From: Theobroma cacao
Taxonomy: Eukaryota > Streptophyta > Magnoliopsida > Malvales > Malvaceae
DNA: 64,000 nucleotides
Direction: 5' to 3'
Assembly: GCF_000208745.1 (NCBI RefSeq)
Contig: NC_030851.1
Span: 15,412,655-15,476,654 of the forward strand
A program made the translations under genes and the position numbers. Shown here one piece after another: positions 22,326 through 35,154 of the stretch (its first letter is position 1; every line of letters begins with the position of its first letter). The notes beneath the pieces are model-generated. The model saw only the letters and a list, made by a program, of their open reading frames with translations, searched no databases and was not told the origin of the DNA.

Positions 22326-23680
22326 ATTATCACACAACATTATTCATCAATTCACAACACATATTCATATATATACATACCAACATAATATAGGAGTACA
22401 TGGATTTATCTTTTTACATATTTCACATTTTCACAACATCAAAACATTTTATCAAGGGCTTGTTCCCATGCATAATTTAATGAAAACCAAGTAAAATCAT
22501 TTAAATGCTTCATCCCAACACATATGTATTTCCCAAAAACACTTTGATGCAAGTTCACTCATCGGTCTTGTTGATTCTTTTGCTTGACTCTAGCCTCAAT
22601 TAATGCTTCAAATGGACATGTGAGGCCTTGTTGGAACCTGTACATACAATAGCACCTTAATCAATCCAAATTGGCATTAATACACTCTCAAAAGCTATTT
22701 CTTAATTCAAGTTCAGCTAGTTATTTCTAACTAGCTCCCAATTACCATTAAGTGGCTATTTGTTTACTCTATTCTAGTCACTTTAAAAATGATTAACAAT
22801 CTCAACAATAGATTAACTCACCACTCTAATCATCAACCATTATCAACAACTTGAAAATTAAACCTAATTCATTACTCAACTTGGTGGTTTTGTAGTTGAA
22901 TTCCTTTTCAAAAGCTTCCAAGCTATTGTGGACAATCTCCCTCTCTCTCTCCACCCGTCCAGCTAGTGAGAAAATAAACCAAGGAAAGACCTTTAAGGGC
23001 TTTTGAGGTGTAGAAGAGAAAGAGTATGAAAAACCCTATGAAAAAGTGTAGAAAAACAAAAGGTTTAGGGTTACCATGGGAGGCTTCCATGGAAGATGAA
23101 GAAAACATGAAATGGAGAGAAGAGAGGGGAGGAAGAAGAAGAGTTGCTGGAAGCTACTAGAAATTTGCTTGAGCTTTAGATATTTAAATCTAAAGTTTAT
23201 CCATTTCTCACATAAATTACCAAAATGCCTTTAACATGGTGATTGTTTTCCTCTCATTCTTTGTGCAACTTTTTACTCTTTTAACACTGGGGCAAGGTTC
23301 ATAATAGCATAAAAATACTCAGGTTCACGAAAACATAAAAATTTGGACCCAAGATGTAAAATGACCATTTTGCCCATACTATGGAAATTATCATTATTTT
23401 TATCTTCTTCATTTATTTTACCATCATAAACATCATTCATTCATTCCTTAGGCCTATTTAGACCTTAATAGCATAAAAAAAAACCCACTCGTAGGAGCTC
23501 ACTAAGAGAAATTATGAAATTACCCCTAGTCCACATTATCGCGTCTACTTCTAGTTATGTGTCTATAGAGATCGAGATTTCACAGGTTCACTTTTGAATT
23601 ACCCTTTTTAACTTGGTAATTAACCTCAATTTGCATTCGTAACCTTTATTAGCCACTGTATCAAAATACGAGGTACGACA

Positions 23681-25490
23681 TATACATACACAATAAAAAT
23701 CAAATCAATACATATATATAAAAGTAGTTGCCATATGGGGTTAATTGAAAAAAACCCAAAAAGAAATAAAGTTGAATACAAAGAAAGGAAACATAAAACC
23801 ACACATTAAACCTAAAATCTATCAAAAAATCAAAACATAGCAAATGATAAGCAAACCCTCAAAATATTGAAAAAATAGTAACGTTGTTCTGCCAGTATCA
23901 AACATGTCTTATATCGAGAAAGAAGACAATGACGAAGCCATACGAACACGGTTGGTATGCAAACAAGTATTTCCACTCTAGTTCAACGCCACCAAAACCT
24001 AAAATGTATAAAATATAACCCACATTAAACCTACCAAAAAAAAAACTGTGGCCTACAAAATAATGAAAATAAGATAAACATAACAAAGAATGCTACAATA
24101 ATCAAAGAAAAAAAATTAAGAAAGGAAACGTATAAAATAAATTTGGAGATCCACTAAAACAGGAATCTTAGAAATAGAAGACTAAACAACACTTGAAAAG
24201 AAAAAAGGACTATAAGATTAACAAAGAACATAATAGTAAATAAAATGAAAAGGAAACTAAATTTTTACTAATCGTAGAAAGAAAAAAGCATGCAACGAAA
24301 ATGGAAGAATAGAATGGAGAAAGACAAAACAAATTCTTTTGGTAAAGGAAGAGGATTTCTAGAGAAGCAAAGAGTCTCAGATGTAATAAAACTAAAAGAA
24401 AATTTTGGAACCATGATGATAGGAGAAGACCAAAATGCCACAAAAAATCAACTCCCAAATAACGAAATCAATAATAAAAAGACCAAAAACTATGCTCTTC
24501 ACTCGACGAATGCATCTGGCTTTTCGAACATGATGCAAGCCATAAATGCTAGTACATTTTCAGATGAAATGCATGCAATCAATAGTTCAAAGCATTTCTC
24601 GAAGCAATTTCCAATGATGATATTAACGTGCAAACACTAAAACACTTTCAAGAAATTTAAAACACAAACGCACCCTGAAATCAAGCGACGCAAGTGAATC
24701 CACATGGCCTGCAAGGGACTTACTTCTAAAACAAGTCTTCAACCTAATAAAAAGCCCACTTACTTGTTTTCACATGGACTTTGAGCAACTCATCTCTGAA
24801 ATCAACCTTGAACCCTGTTAAAGAGTAACCTAGCAAATATAAGCAATTGCATAAAAGACATCCGAAACTCCTTTCTGACCTTTGTCCACGTGGCACACAA
24901 AAAAGGCAAAAACGTGCCACTCAAAGAGAACAAATACATGGCCAAATGTGGGGGTTTTTAGACCTGTTTTTTATATATAGGTAATAGATATAGTTGTTAG
25001 GAGCCAATATCAATACAGGACACAATGCCACAAGGCTTGATCACAAGCAACCATCTTAGTTATTTATAGTAGGATATTCTACTAAGCCCTTTCATCATCA
25101 AGCTTAAATTCCAACGAAAGCATAACATTATCATCATAAATAGCACTACTTGTTCAAGAAGTAGTTTGGCAAGAGCCATCCAACAAGGATATTCCTATCT
25201 CTTATAGAAAACCTAATCTTCAACCTCGATCTACCCAAGTCACACAAGACAGCAATCATGGCTTCCATCCAAGGTTGTCAATAGGTAAGGTACCCGTTAA
25301 TTTTGAGGTATTCGAACCCTATAATTACTAGAAACAACATGAATAGAGCATCAACGCAACAAAATAACAAAAAATTTGAAACAAAATATAAACCATGCCT
25401 CTAACCTTTAGATCGTTTTGGTAGTTTAATGCAAAGTCAAACACCATAAAAAATCATAAAAGGTTTTTACCTTTCCAAATGATATCGTAA
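23681..25490. other. 1.8 kb without recognisable genes
   Basis: Purine-rich, AT-rich DNA. ORFs of 60-116 codons at 23898-24640 carry no motif I recognise and overlap on both strands. No SDR first exon found here. Confidence 0.4.
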
Positions 25491-25495
25491 TCAAA

Positions 25496-27063
25496 TGGAT
25501 TCCTTTTAGTGCTAAAAAATGTGAATACCTTCTTGTGTGAAAGAATCCCAATCACTCAAACACTTGGCCTCTAATGTTGCACACATGATTGCAACGAATC
25601 CTTCTCAAAGACAGAGCTTTATGCCAAGGGCTTGTGCTAGCAAGTGAACAAAGATTTGTCCTATTTTCTTCTTTGGTTTGCATTCAATTATCAATAGAGA
25701 AGTTTTTTAAAAACCACTCTCAAGAGTGGTGGCACTCAAGAGAAAAGCTATTAGTTTTTTTTTCAAAAACTAATACTTTTGTTACATTATAAAAAAGTGT
25801 CTATAATGTGATATTTATATCTAGGTCTTTTTAATATTAAAGTTATTAAAATTTACAAAATAAGCCCTTTAATATTATAACAATTATAATATTTAACTAA
25901 TGCCTTTAATTAGGTTTTTAGGAGTTAAAACCTAGAATTTGATTTAAGTTTAACTTAAATCATCACACTCTCAATTTAATCCAAATTGCAACCTTTGTGT
26001 GTGACCCATTAAGTTCCTAACATATCGGTAATAGAAGTGAATTATAATTTTATTAATTAATTAATTTAAATGAATCATATTCAATTTTAAATTAACTAAT
26101 TCAATTCCATAGACCAAGATTGGTAGTTAGCAATGCAGCATGGCCACCTAATCGTTAAGAGAGTCAAAGAATTCTTTAACAACCATTCAGTGTACAGTTT
26201 ATCAGTGAAATTCATTCCCTCACTAGATATCTCAGAGATGTTAAAAGCTCGGTGCAATGCTTACTCTTATTGACCTCCATATTTGTTCTCGCAATTAGAT
26301 CATTAGTTTTATGGAGACTTATGAAACTCATTTCATAATCTCCTAATCACCTTGGCCAAGTATTTGATTAAGGTAATGTCAACTAAGAATTAATGAAATA
26401 TTTCCCCTTAAATCACTTGGGGTGATGATTTCTATCTTGATCACTAATTTGCCTTCATATGCTTTATACTATACCCAAAAGTATTCTATTTTGGCATTCT
26501 TGGTTAGGCACCCATAGGGATGAAATCAAAGCATAGTAGTCCACATACAAGATAACTTGGTGTCTCAAGTCCAGAGAGTAATTACATGACTAACACATGA
26601 GAAGTTTTACATAAACACTTGAGTGAGGTAGCAAATGCACTTTTCATGGTGGGTCATGTTCAGTGAACTCGTTTTCCCATGGCAAGCACCCACATGCTAG
26701 TTTCAAGTATCTCTATACTTCAACCTATAAGAGCGGTTGCTTACTTCACAAGTAAGGAACATAACATGTGTCGATCTTTGAGCGTTATTGATGCCCTGTT
26801 TCAATAATGCAATGATCAAGAACTTTTAGAAACAATGCTTCGATGCATAAGGATCTCATAATTGTATCCCAATACAATTTCTTTGCAAAGCATATATAGT
26901 TCCATGGGCTTTATCTACACAAGTACAAATAGTAATTAAATCACAAACTTATGGATTAAAAACTCCCTTAATGTTATTATGAATAACAAAATGTCATACA
27001 TGAATATCTCAAAATTACAATTACCATACAACCACAGATTGGCTTGTAGGGCTCATACTAACA
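25496..27063 (-). mobile_element. Solo LTR, copia-like, TCAAA duplication
   Basis: The right end is the complement of TGTTAGTATGAGCCCTACAA, followed by GCCAATCTGTGG, a start I recognise from widespread plant copia LTRs. The left end is TGGATTCC, so the LTR ends in CA. TCAAA flanks both sides (25491-25495 and 27064-27068). 1568 bp with no coding content. Confidence 0.65.
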
Positions 27064-27068
27064 TCAAA

Positions 27069-27600
27069 TACTAAAATACATTAGAAAATTACTACGCTAA
27101 CCCTAATACATCCGCACTACCCTATAATTAACCTAACCCATTTAAAAACTTGATTATGTAAAAAAAATTATTAAAATGCTCTTCATGGGTACCCAATTAT
27201 CTGAACCCGAATCTGTACCCATATCCATATACAATAACGCATGAATATACATGTTTTACAAAATATCAAATATGCAAGAAAATGGATGACACAGAGCTAA
27301 GTAAAATACCCAACTATTGAATAAGTAACTTTAAAGTGCTGAGGTAGCATTTTGCTATGTTTTTCGACATCATGTTTTAATTTGTTGAGCTTTTGTATAA
27401 TTATCGACACTTCCACGAACTAAAACAGGTCATTAGGAATGCTCTTGTGTGTAACAAAAAAAAGAATTCTATTTTTTGTTGTTTGACATGTTAAGTCGAT
27501 AGTTGGGCACTAATAAAAATAAAAAATCAAGGAAAAAGAAAAACCCCTTTGGAGGAATGCTAGTGACTAATGAGTAGTGACTTAAAAGTATAATTGCCAT
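27069..27600. other. Intervening DNA without genes
   Basis: AT-rich with GGGTACC/ACCCGAA-type low-complexity text near 27187-27230. Nothing supported. Confidence 0.4.
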
Positions 27601-27964
27601 TGTTAGCCTTAAGTTACATCATGTTTTCATTTGATAAAAATCACATGTTTTCTTGAACTTAATGTCAAGCATTTGAAATTGTCTCAAATACATTTTTAAT
27701 CCCTTAAGGTTACATATTTGTTTGAAAAGCCATGTTTCATTAGAAAACACCTTAGAAGCTTTGAAACAATGCATATTCAGTTAAAAATGCAAGAACAAAC
27801 ATGCCTTGAAATGTTATTTGATTGTAAGATAAAGACGAGGAAATAGCTGAAAAAAAGCATAAAAAAGCTAAAGAAAGCTCAAGACACAAGTCAAAAGTCA
27901 ATCCTAGAAAAGCTTGATCGATCCAAAAGGTCAAAGGGTGTAAAATTTGAATATTATAAAACTA

Positions 27965-28268
27965 TAGTTGACCCTGAAGTGTTTATAGTCGACCATGTTC
28001 CAGAAAGCTCAAGAAAATTAAGTTTTGAATAGACATAGTCAACCTTGGACCATGCATAGTTGACTTGACGAGTCAAAGCTTAAAAATGTTGACTTTACAC
28101 AATCGTAGTCAATTATAAAAGAGGCATAGTCGACTATAACAGCACAGATTTGCAAAATACAAGCTTTTAGGAAAAATATAGAGTAGAGGAAGGTTATACT
28201 CAAATATAAAGCCCTTAATTTCAGAAATTTATAAAACATAGTTGGCCCTAAGAGCGTTGTAGTCGACC
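27965..28268. repeat. TAGTCGAC/TAGTTGAC motif array in the LTR
   Basis: Motifs start at 27965, 27986, 28036, 28057, 28087, 28106, 28127, 28239 and 28260. The most complete is CATAGTCGACTAT at 28125, a palindrome around GTCGAC. All lie upstream of the TATA box. Confidence 0.85.
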
Positions 28269-28334
28269 CTCAAGCTTCAGCAACAGTCAGATTTGATTTA
28301 AACTTGTGTTTAACAGCCCCAAACTTTGCCCTAA

Positions 28335-28344
28335 CTATAAATAG
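28335..28344 (+). promoter_or_regulatory. LTR TATA box
   Basis: CTATAAATAG, followed by an AG-rich leader. An identical decamer occurs at 35394 before ORF3. Confidence 0.7.
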
Positions 28345-29237
28345 ATGTATTTGAGCCATTTTAAAGTAAGAAAAGACTTGAACCAGAGTTTCAAACCCTA
28401 GAAAAGCCTCCAAAAGCTCAATTTCACTATCTAGCATTAGTTTAGTCTTTCACCACGCTTATAAAGTTAAATACTTGCTTCATTCAAGCTGATTTTACTT
28501 CTCTCACTACACCTAAGCTAAATCTCTAACATCCAACCTTTGTGAGGCAAATTCTTGCTATTACTCCTTTATACACACTTCTTGTAAAGGTTCTAACTTA
28601 ACCTTAAAAAGATGTTTATGAGGGTTTGTGATTGATCCTTTAAAAACCATTGTTGGTGGGTTACCGCTTCATCCCATTAAAAAGCAAGAATATCTTTATG
28701 GATTGTACAAGGGTTATCATTTAATCTTGTGCAAAAGTCGTTGTAAGGGTTAGCGTTTGATCTCGTTAAAAGACACGAATCTTTTTATGGATTATGCGAG
28801 GGTTATCACTTTGTCCCATTAAAAAGCAAGAATCTTTGATAGTGGATTGAAATTCCTTGGTTACCGAGGAAGTGGATGTAGAGATTGAAAAAACTAAACC
28901 ACTATAAATTCTTGTGTCTATCTTTAATTTTTTGCATTATTATTATTGCTTATATTTGCTTTAGAAAATAGTTTTATATTGATTTATTGTTTTACATTTA
29001 GAAAGATATTTTTCCCTTTACTTTTCATAGCTAGCATTTAACTTATGAAAAATATTTTATCTTGGTATGTTGTTTTTACGCTTAGTGATTTATTGTTGGA
29101 AAATTATTTTTGAGGTTAGGAAATATTTTTGGGTGAAAAAGTTTTGATCATTGTAACTAGATTTTTAAAAAATTTTCATAAATACCAATTCACCCTCTTC
29201 TTGGTATACTTCACTTTAAGACTTTTACACTAACTAT

Positions 29238-29249
29238 TGGTATAAGAGA
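29238..29249 (+). promoter_or_regulatory. Primer binding site, plus-strand copia
   Basis: TGGTATAAGAGA, a mutated form of the initiator tRNA-Met complement TGGTATCAGAGC. Confidence 0.7.
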
Positions 29250-29314
29250 TTGGTCTCAAATTTTGTAGGTATAATTGCCTTTCAAAGATCTGTTGTAGAA
29301 GCTCAAATCAACAA

Positions 29315-29389
29315 AATAAAGGTGACGACAATCATACTTAGTGACGGGTAATCAATCCAAAGGTCGTCTCTCTTTATAGGTAATAATTA
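29315..29389 (+). pseudogene. Gag N-terminus, left of the insertion
   Basis: Reads VTTIILSDG, a stop, SIQRSSLFIGNNY, matching STSVVLGKGHSTQRSQFFSG of the other copia Gag. The frame is cut in the Tyr codon by the LTR insertion at 29390 and resumes at 32547 with PYWKKRMKMF. Confidence 0.75.
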
Positions 29390-32300
29390 TGTCACGACCC
29401 GGAACTCCCATTGAGCCCGTGATAACCGTCTCGACGTCCCAATAGACATTCATTACCCGAAATGTCAATCAAAATCTCGTAAGGCTTAAAATCAATTTTT
29501 CTCGCTTCCCCAGTAAGTATTAGTTGCTAAAATCATGTTTTGAGAGATTATAAACTATTTCCAATTCAAAACAATAGAAAAATAATTTTTTCCTCACAGG
29601 AGCATTTTGGTCAATTTTTCTCAAAAATCTCGAAATCCGCTAAAAATGTAGTAAGCGAGTACAAAACACATAATTCATAATCAAAAATAAATTTAAAATA
29701 CTAAAACTTTCATTTAAAATGAAATTATAACTATTTGAATATAATAAAGATATAGAATAAAATATTTAATTTTTTCATAAAACAATATTTTTAGAACACT
29801 GTGTAAATAATTTTTATAGCGAAAAAGCAAAATAAATTCATATATATTGTAATATAGATAACCAAAGTATAAAATTAAATTTGCAGTGACACATGGGCCC
29901 ACGAACGACTAAAAGTGTCAAAAGAATTGAACCTACATATTTTGAGGATGTCAATCCAATTGTAGTCCTCGATGAAATGAGCTATTTTACTGACTATCCT
30001 AATGCCTGAAATGGGTGGAAAGGAGGGTGGTGAGATTTTATAATCCCAGTGAGTAAACAAACATCATCCGAAATATCTAAAGTCGAGTAAAATGAGACAA
30101 TTAAAATATTTCAGCTCAATATGTATTTCATAACATAAATATTCATTTCATTTAAATATTCAACATGGCTTATGAGTATCTTAAAAGCTTGGCTCCTGCC
30201 AAAATCATTCTCGGGGATACCTTGGCCGAGGCATCTAACCGAGTCCACCAAGGCTGTTAAAAAGTTCGTATACACGTAAACATATTTTTAGTTTGAAAAA
30301 CACAGCCATTCCTTGGCTTTAGCCGAGTTCATCATCACAAGGTGGTTCGGCGTGACGTGAACTCTGTCCATACCTCAAGAGATACCTTACGCGCCTCTCC
30401 GACCGAAGTACATATATATATATCCGAATTTCGTGCCCCTCTAATAGGCTGGTCCACAGAATCTGCCTACTGCAGCAAGCTAAACCCACCATACAATAAA
30501 ATTTTGACAGCATGACAAGGCTAATATTTTACTGCCCAGCCTGCAAGGGTAAAATAAAACAATTCATACAATTCATAAAACACAACTCAGCCAGTCATGC
30601 CAACACAATAACAATATAACATAAGCCATCAATTTCCAATCATAAATTTACAACATACCGGTGGTCTCCAATTACTCTATTTTCAAAATCGTTATTTCGT
30701 TTCAAGACAATTTATAAAATCTTTTCATTTAAACATATTTTTGTTTGCAAAACCTAAAATTATCCATTTAACTCAATTTCATAAAATTTCACCAAAATCG
30801 AGTTAAAAAATACTTTAGATAATTAAAATGATGATAAAGTTACTCACAATGTCTAGAATGGGGATTTTCGAAGTACTCAGATTACTGGTCCTCGGGTGCA
30901 ATTCCCTTGCCTTTATCGGAGGACTCACCACCTTAACACAATACAAAATCGAGAAACTTACTTCATTGGTACTAAATTGAATTTAAACTAATTTAGATTA
31001 CTAATGCATAATATGAAATGCAAAATGCACTAGTAACCATCTAATCCCCGATATTGGTTTAATTCGAGTTATCACCCGATTAATTACTAACGCGTCCAAT
31101 TTAATCCCAAATTACTCCATTTCTTTTCTAATGCCTCAATTCACCAAACATTATTCAAAAAAACACCAATTTCAGCATCAAAACCTTCCAATTTCTTCAT
31201 GGAAAAATTCGGCCATTATAGTGCACTAACATTGTGATTTTTCCTACTTAATTTTTCTCACCGTTATTCATCATTTTCTAAGCCATTTCTCTTGAAATAA
31301 TAACAATCCATCACCCACACATATCAAGGAAGATTCGGCCAATGAATATTCATGGGAAAAATGGATTCTTTTCTTGTTGTTTTGCTTCTAAATATGCTAA
31401 ACTAACTAAAAACACTAACATAACTTAAAATCAAATCAATCCAACATCTTTCTCTCTCCATACGCATTTTGACCAGCCATGAATTCATCATGAAAACATG
31501 TAATTTAACCATGAAAAATAAGGAGAAATGCTTAAGGAAAATAGATTTCAAGTTTAAATGGAAAAATCCTACCTTTTTCACTTGTTTTCCTTGATTTTTC
31601 ACACTTTTTCTCTTGAAATCCTCCACCTAAGTTTTGTTCTTGTTTTTCCTTTCTTTCCTTTTGTCTTGGCCGAATATGGAGAAGAAGAATGGGATAAATA
31701 TGGCTGATTTTAATGAAAAATAATAAAATATTCTTGCTTGACACGTGGCATGTTTCCATTGGTCTAATTTTAAAACTTTAAAAATTTTAAACCTTTTATC
31801 TCCACCACATGATTAGTCAAAGGTCAAAATGAGGATAAAGGAAGACCATGTGCTAGACAAGTGTCCTGGTGGTGAAAAATTACTGTTTTGCCCCTGGGGT
31901 GGCAAAAGTACCATTTTGCCCCTATGCTCCAAAAATACCGAAATTACAACTTTTTCACTTATCAACCTCAAATTATACTCCAATGAGTCAAATGTGATCA
32001 ATCTTGATCAAAAACTTCTTCCAATATTCAAATTTTATCCTCAGGTGGCAAAATTACCATTTTGCCCCTAGATAGTGAAAATTTCGATTTGACTCCAAAT
32101 CAATCCTCGAACTCCGAATTACCATTTTAAGTCATTCTTTGACTGTAAAATTTTCAGTTTCACCCTAAAATCTCTATTTGATCTAGTTCGAGGCTTAAAT
32201 CAACTTTGTTGTTCCTCTAGGTATAATACCAACTTTTGTAAATATTTCGGGACTCTCCTAGCATGCAAACATACTATCCATCACATGTATGTCATGACAA

Positions 32301-32541
32301 ATATTTTACAGAGTTAGGCTTGACATCTTCTCCCCCACTTGGATCAACCATATGATCCTTCTTCATGACTGATTTCGATATCCGGCTAAATATTTAATAT
32401 TTTAATATTATTTCATTAATAAAATATTATTTTATTTTAAAAATTTTATCTTGTCTCTTTGGTTCCCAAAGTTCCTTATTATGCCTCAATTCGCATCCGA
32501 CCAACTTTATTTATCACCATATCAAAGTATGGGGCATTTCA
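29390..32541 (-). mobile_element. Chimeric LTR insertion in copia gag, AATTA duplication
   Basis: AATTA at 29385-29389 and 32542-32546 flanks a TG...CA segment of 3152 bp. Discounting it gives back the Gag codons for GNNY-PYWKK with no base lost. 29390-32325 is a complete Tekay-type LTR in minus orientation (TGTCACGACCC to GGCTTGACA). 32326-32541 is different: a PPT-like TTCTCCCCCACTT, then AT-rich DNA ending in CATATCAAAGTATGGGGCAT and TTCA, which resembles the outer end of family-B LTRs. No ORF of note. Confidence 0.8.
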
Positions 32542-32546
32542 AATTA

Positions 32547-33807
32547 TCCTTATTGGAAAAAGAGAATGAAAATGTTTATTCAATTTATGAATTTGGATGT
32601 ATGGAGTGTAATTTTAGATGATCCTTATGTACTTTATAAGGAAGTAGATAGCAAGATAGTGATCAAAACTAGACATGAATGGAATGATAAGGATAAGAAA
32701 TTGATTCAAATCAATCGCAAGGTGTATAATACCCTTCTTTATGCCTTAGGAGCTAGTGAGTTTAATAAGGTGTCAATGTGTGAAAATGTCAAGCAAATTT
32801 GGGATACCTTAAAAACAACATATAAGGACATTAAACAAGTCATGGAATCCAAAATTGGATTGCTTACACATGACTATGAACTCTTTAAGATGAAAGAAGG
32901 TGAATCTATTAATGAGATGTTTGAAAGGTTTACAAATATTGTTGGTGGTCTAAAAACCTTAAGAAAGGACTTTCCCATTGCACAACTTGTAAAAAAGATC
33001 TTTTATAGCCTATCAAAATCTTGGAGACCCAAAGTCACGGCTATAGAAGAGGATAAAAATCTAAATGAAATTATGTTAGAGGAGCTCAAAGGTCCCCTCC
33101 TCACTTATGAGATGGCACTTAAACATGAGAGTGAGAAAGAAGAACTTAAAAAGGAAGAGGCCAAGCAAAAAGGTTTAGTCCTTAAATCTTTAGTCGAGGA
33201 GGTTAAGAGAAACATCAAAAGTGAAAATGAAGAAGATTTGGCTATGTTAGCAAGAGATTTTAATAAGTTCATAAAGAAGACCTCTAGAGCTAGAAAACTT
33301 ATAAAGGGGGACGTGCCAAAGGAAAAGTGTCCTAAAGATCACTTAACATGTTTTGATTGCAAGAAGCTTGGACATACCAAGTATGAGTGCCATAACAAAG
33401 GAAAGACTTTAAGAAACCTCAAGAAGAGAAGGATGTTGGCAACGTGGAGGAATAGTGATGATTCACAAGATAAAGAGGATGATGAGATTGCTAATCTTTA
33501 CTTTATGGCACTCGATGACTATAAGGTATATCTTATTCCTCTTAATTTTGATCCATGCACTCATGAAGAAAATGATTATACATTTGATGAGTTGCAAGAT
33601 ACTTATGATGATCTTGTGCTTGAATTTAAAAAGAGAATTTTAAAATACAAAGACATCATAAGAAAACTTAAAGTTGAAAATGAGAACCTAGTCGAAGCAA
33701 GAATAAAGATAAATAACAAAATGAAAGGCATGCCAAATGAAATTGATTTGTTGAAAAAAAAAGATGATGATTTGCATGATACACTCTCTAAGTTTCAAAA
33801 TAGTTAA
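32547..33807 (+). pseudogene. Gag core of the plus-strand copia element
   Basis: Continues the frame left at 29389: PYWKKRMKMFIQFMNLDVWS, a UBN2-like core (IGLLTHDYELFKMKEGESIN, FTNIVGGLKTLRKDFP, IFYSLSKSWRPKVTAIEE), an acidic Lys/Glu region, an intact zinc knuckle CFDCKKLGHTKYEC, a basic patch, ATWRNSDDS, NLYFMALDD and a coiled coil. The stretch from 32566 is open for 413 codons, the longest clean ORF in the window. It closely parallels the minus-strand Gag at 16737-18338. Gag packages element RNA in virus-like particles (family knowledge). The upstream insertion means no native full-length Gag is made. Confidence 0.88.
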
Positions 33808-34272
33808 CCAAAATTAGATGACCTATTGGTATTGCAAAGAGCCTTTTTTAACAAAGAAGGGTTAAACTATGATTTTACACAAAAAGAAACCCATCTTAAG
33901 AACGTTTTGTTAAAGAAAATGAAAAATATGATGGTTTTTCTGGATGCACCTCATGTATCAAATTTGGACACTCCACTTTGTCTTGCTCTAACAGAATTGT
34001 CACACAAACAGATAAAGTAGGTAGATATGTATGGGTTCTTAAGGGAACTAAACCCCCACAAGGTAAGATAGTATAAGTTGATAAGGTTTACAAGAGAACC
34101 AAGGTTACTAACTATAAAGGACCTAAGAAAATTTGGGTACCAAAAACAAAAGTTTGAGTTGTTTTTTGGTAGGAGGAGCATACATGTTCAAAGGCAAATA
34201 GTACAAGAAAGAGGTAAATTAAATTATTCATTGATGATGAAGATCTTTGAGGTATGGCATGTGCAACATTGA
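33808..34272 (+). pseudogene. Gag C-terminal part
   Basis: After a stop at 33805, LQRAFFNKEGLNYDFTQKET matches ETQRAFFDKERVGYDGTQKE of the other Gag. The second zinc knuckle is scrambled by frameshift (CTSCIKFGHSTLSC in an alternate frame). GPKKIWVPKTK follows, a Gag-end phrase of Sirevirus-like elements. Coding similarity stops near 34270. Confidence 0.7.
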
Positions 34273-34823
34273 TTATCAATTCTTATGTATTTAACTAGGT
34301 ACATGTCTTATGAAATTGAGAAATGTGATTGCCAAGGGTACTCTATGTGCATATACTTTTGAAATTATTAGTAGTTGAAGCATATATTGAATATTTATTT
34401 GAATACTTATACCCTACTAGTGCTTTGAATACATGAATATGAAATTGACATGTTGAATATTCTATTTAAATACTCATCTATCGTATGATCATTATCTAGT
34501 CACATATGTATCCCATGATCCATCTAAAGGAAGGTAAGATTGTGCATTAATATGATTAACCACTTAACTCTTTTTCCTTGTTGGAAGCAATTTAGTAAAT
34601 GATTAAGGGAGAGTTGATCATTGACATTGTCTTATGAAAATTGAGCACTTGAAATCTTCAACAATAAGCTTGGTGAGATCTCAAAAATAGTATTCTTCAT
34701 TATTGGTAATATCCCTCAAACACCATATTATTCTTGTGCTTATTAATGCCTAGTAATTGTGCTACAATGATAAATTGTACCATGGCTATGCTCCTTACTA
34801 TAATCTTTAGCTAATTATCTCCA

Positions 34824-34861
<38 letters not shown>

Positions 34862-35154
34862 TACTTGCGTATATCAAATTCACTTGTTTGATTGCTGAAT
34901 TACTTAAGTAGATATTTTAGTATATATTTGTATGCTATATTCCATCATACATTACCATACATGCATATATTATTCACACACAAGTCATCCAAGACTAGAT
35001 CCTCAAATCTTTATCCATGCTCTTTCAAAAATACACCTTCACAAGCTTAAGCTTGTATCTTTGATTTTTCAAAATAATAACCCATGTTTGACTATATTGT
35101 TCAGTAATCATTTGCCTTTGATTTTGAAAGTTAAAAGTCAAATCCATAAAGATA
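34273..35154. other. Spacer where pol would be
   Basis: AT-rich, with a (TA)n tract at 34827-34855. No protease, integrase or RT motif on either strand. ORFs are short and unmatched. Confidence 0.55.

Larger units (their letters stand above)
20931..23680 (-). mobile_element. Solo LTR, family B (gypsy-like), TATAC duplication
   Basis: Bounded by TATAC at 20926-20930 and 23681-23685. The left end TATCACAGCATAAATCCTGG resembles the family-B LTR at 38057 (TGTCACAGCCCAATTTCC) with TG changed to TA. The right end reads TACGAGGTACGACA. Length is 2750 bp, close to the 2678-bp LTR of the LARD. No internal region remains, so LTR-LTR recombination is likely. It interrupts the SDR pseudogene. Confidence 0.85.
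27601..29235 (+). repeat. 5' LTR of the plus-strand copia element
   Basis: The start TGTTAGCCTTAAG is placed by analogy with the other element's TGTTAGCTC; the end lies just before the PBS. CCAATTCACCCTCTTCTTGG near the end is typical of Sirevirus U5 (from memory). A TATA box lies at 28335. With no second copy the borders are estimates. Confidence 0.6.

Noticed and set aside
24210..24640. Overlapping ORFs of 82 and 116 codons on both strands
   Set aside because: No motifs, low complexity, purine-rich DNA in which open frames arise by chance.
31402..32071. Several 60-80-codon ORFs in the LTR at 29390-32325
   Set aside because: They lie inside an LTR with parallels in other copies where the frames are broken.
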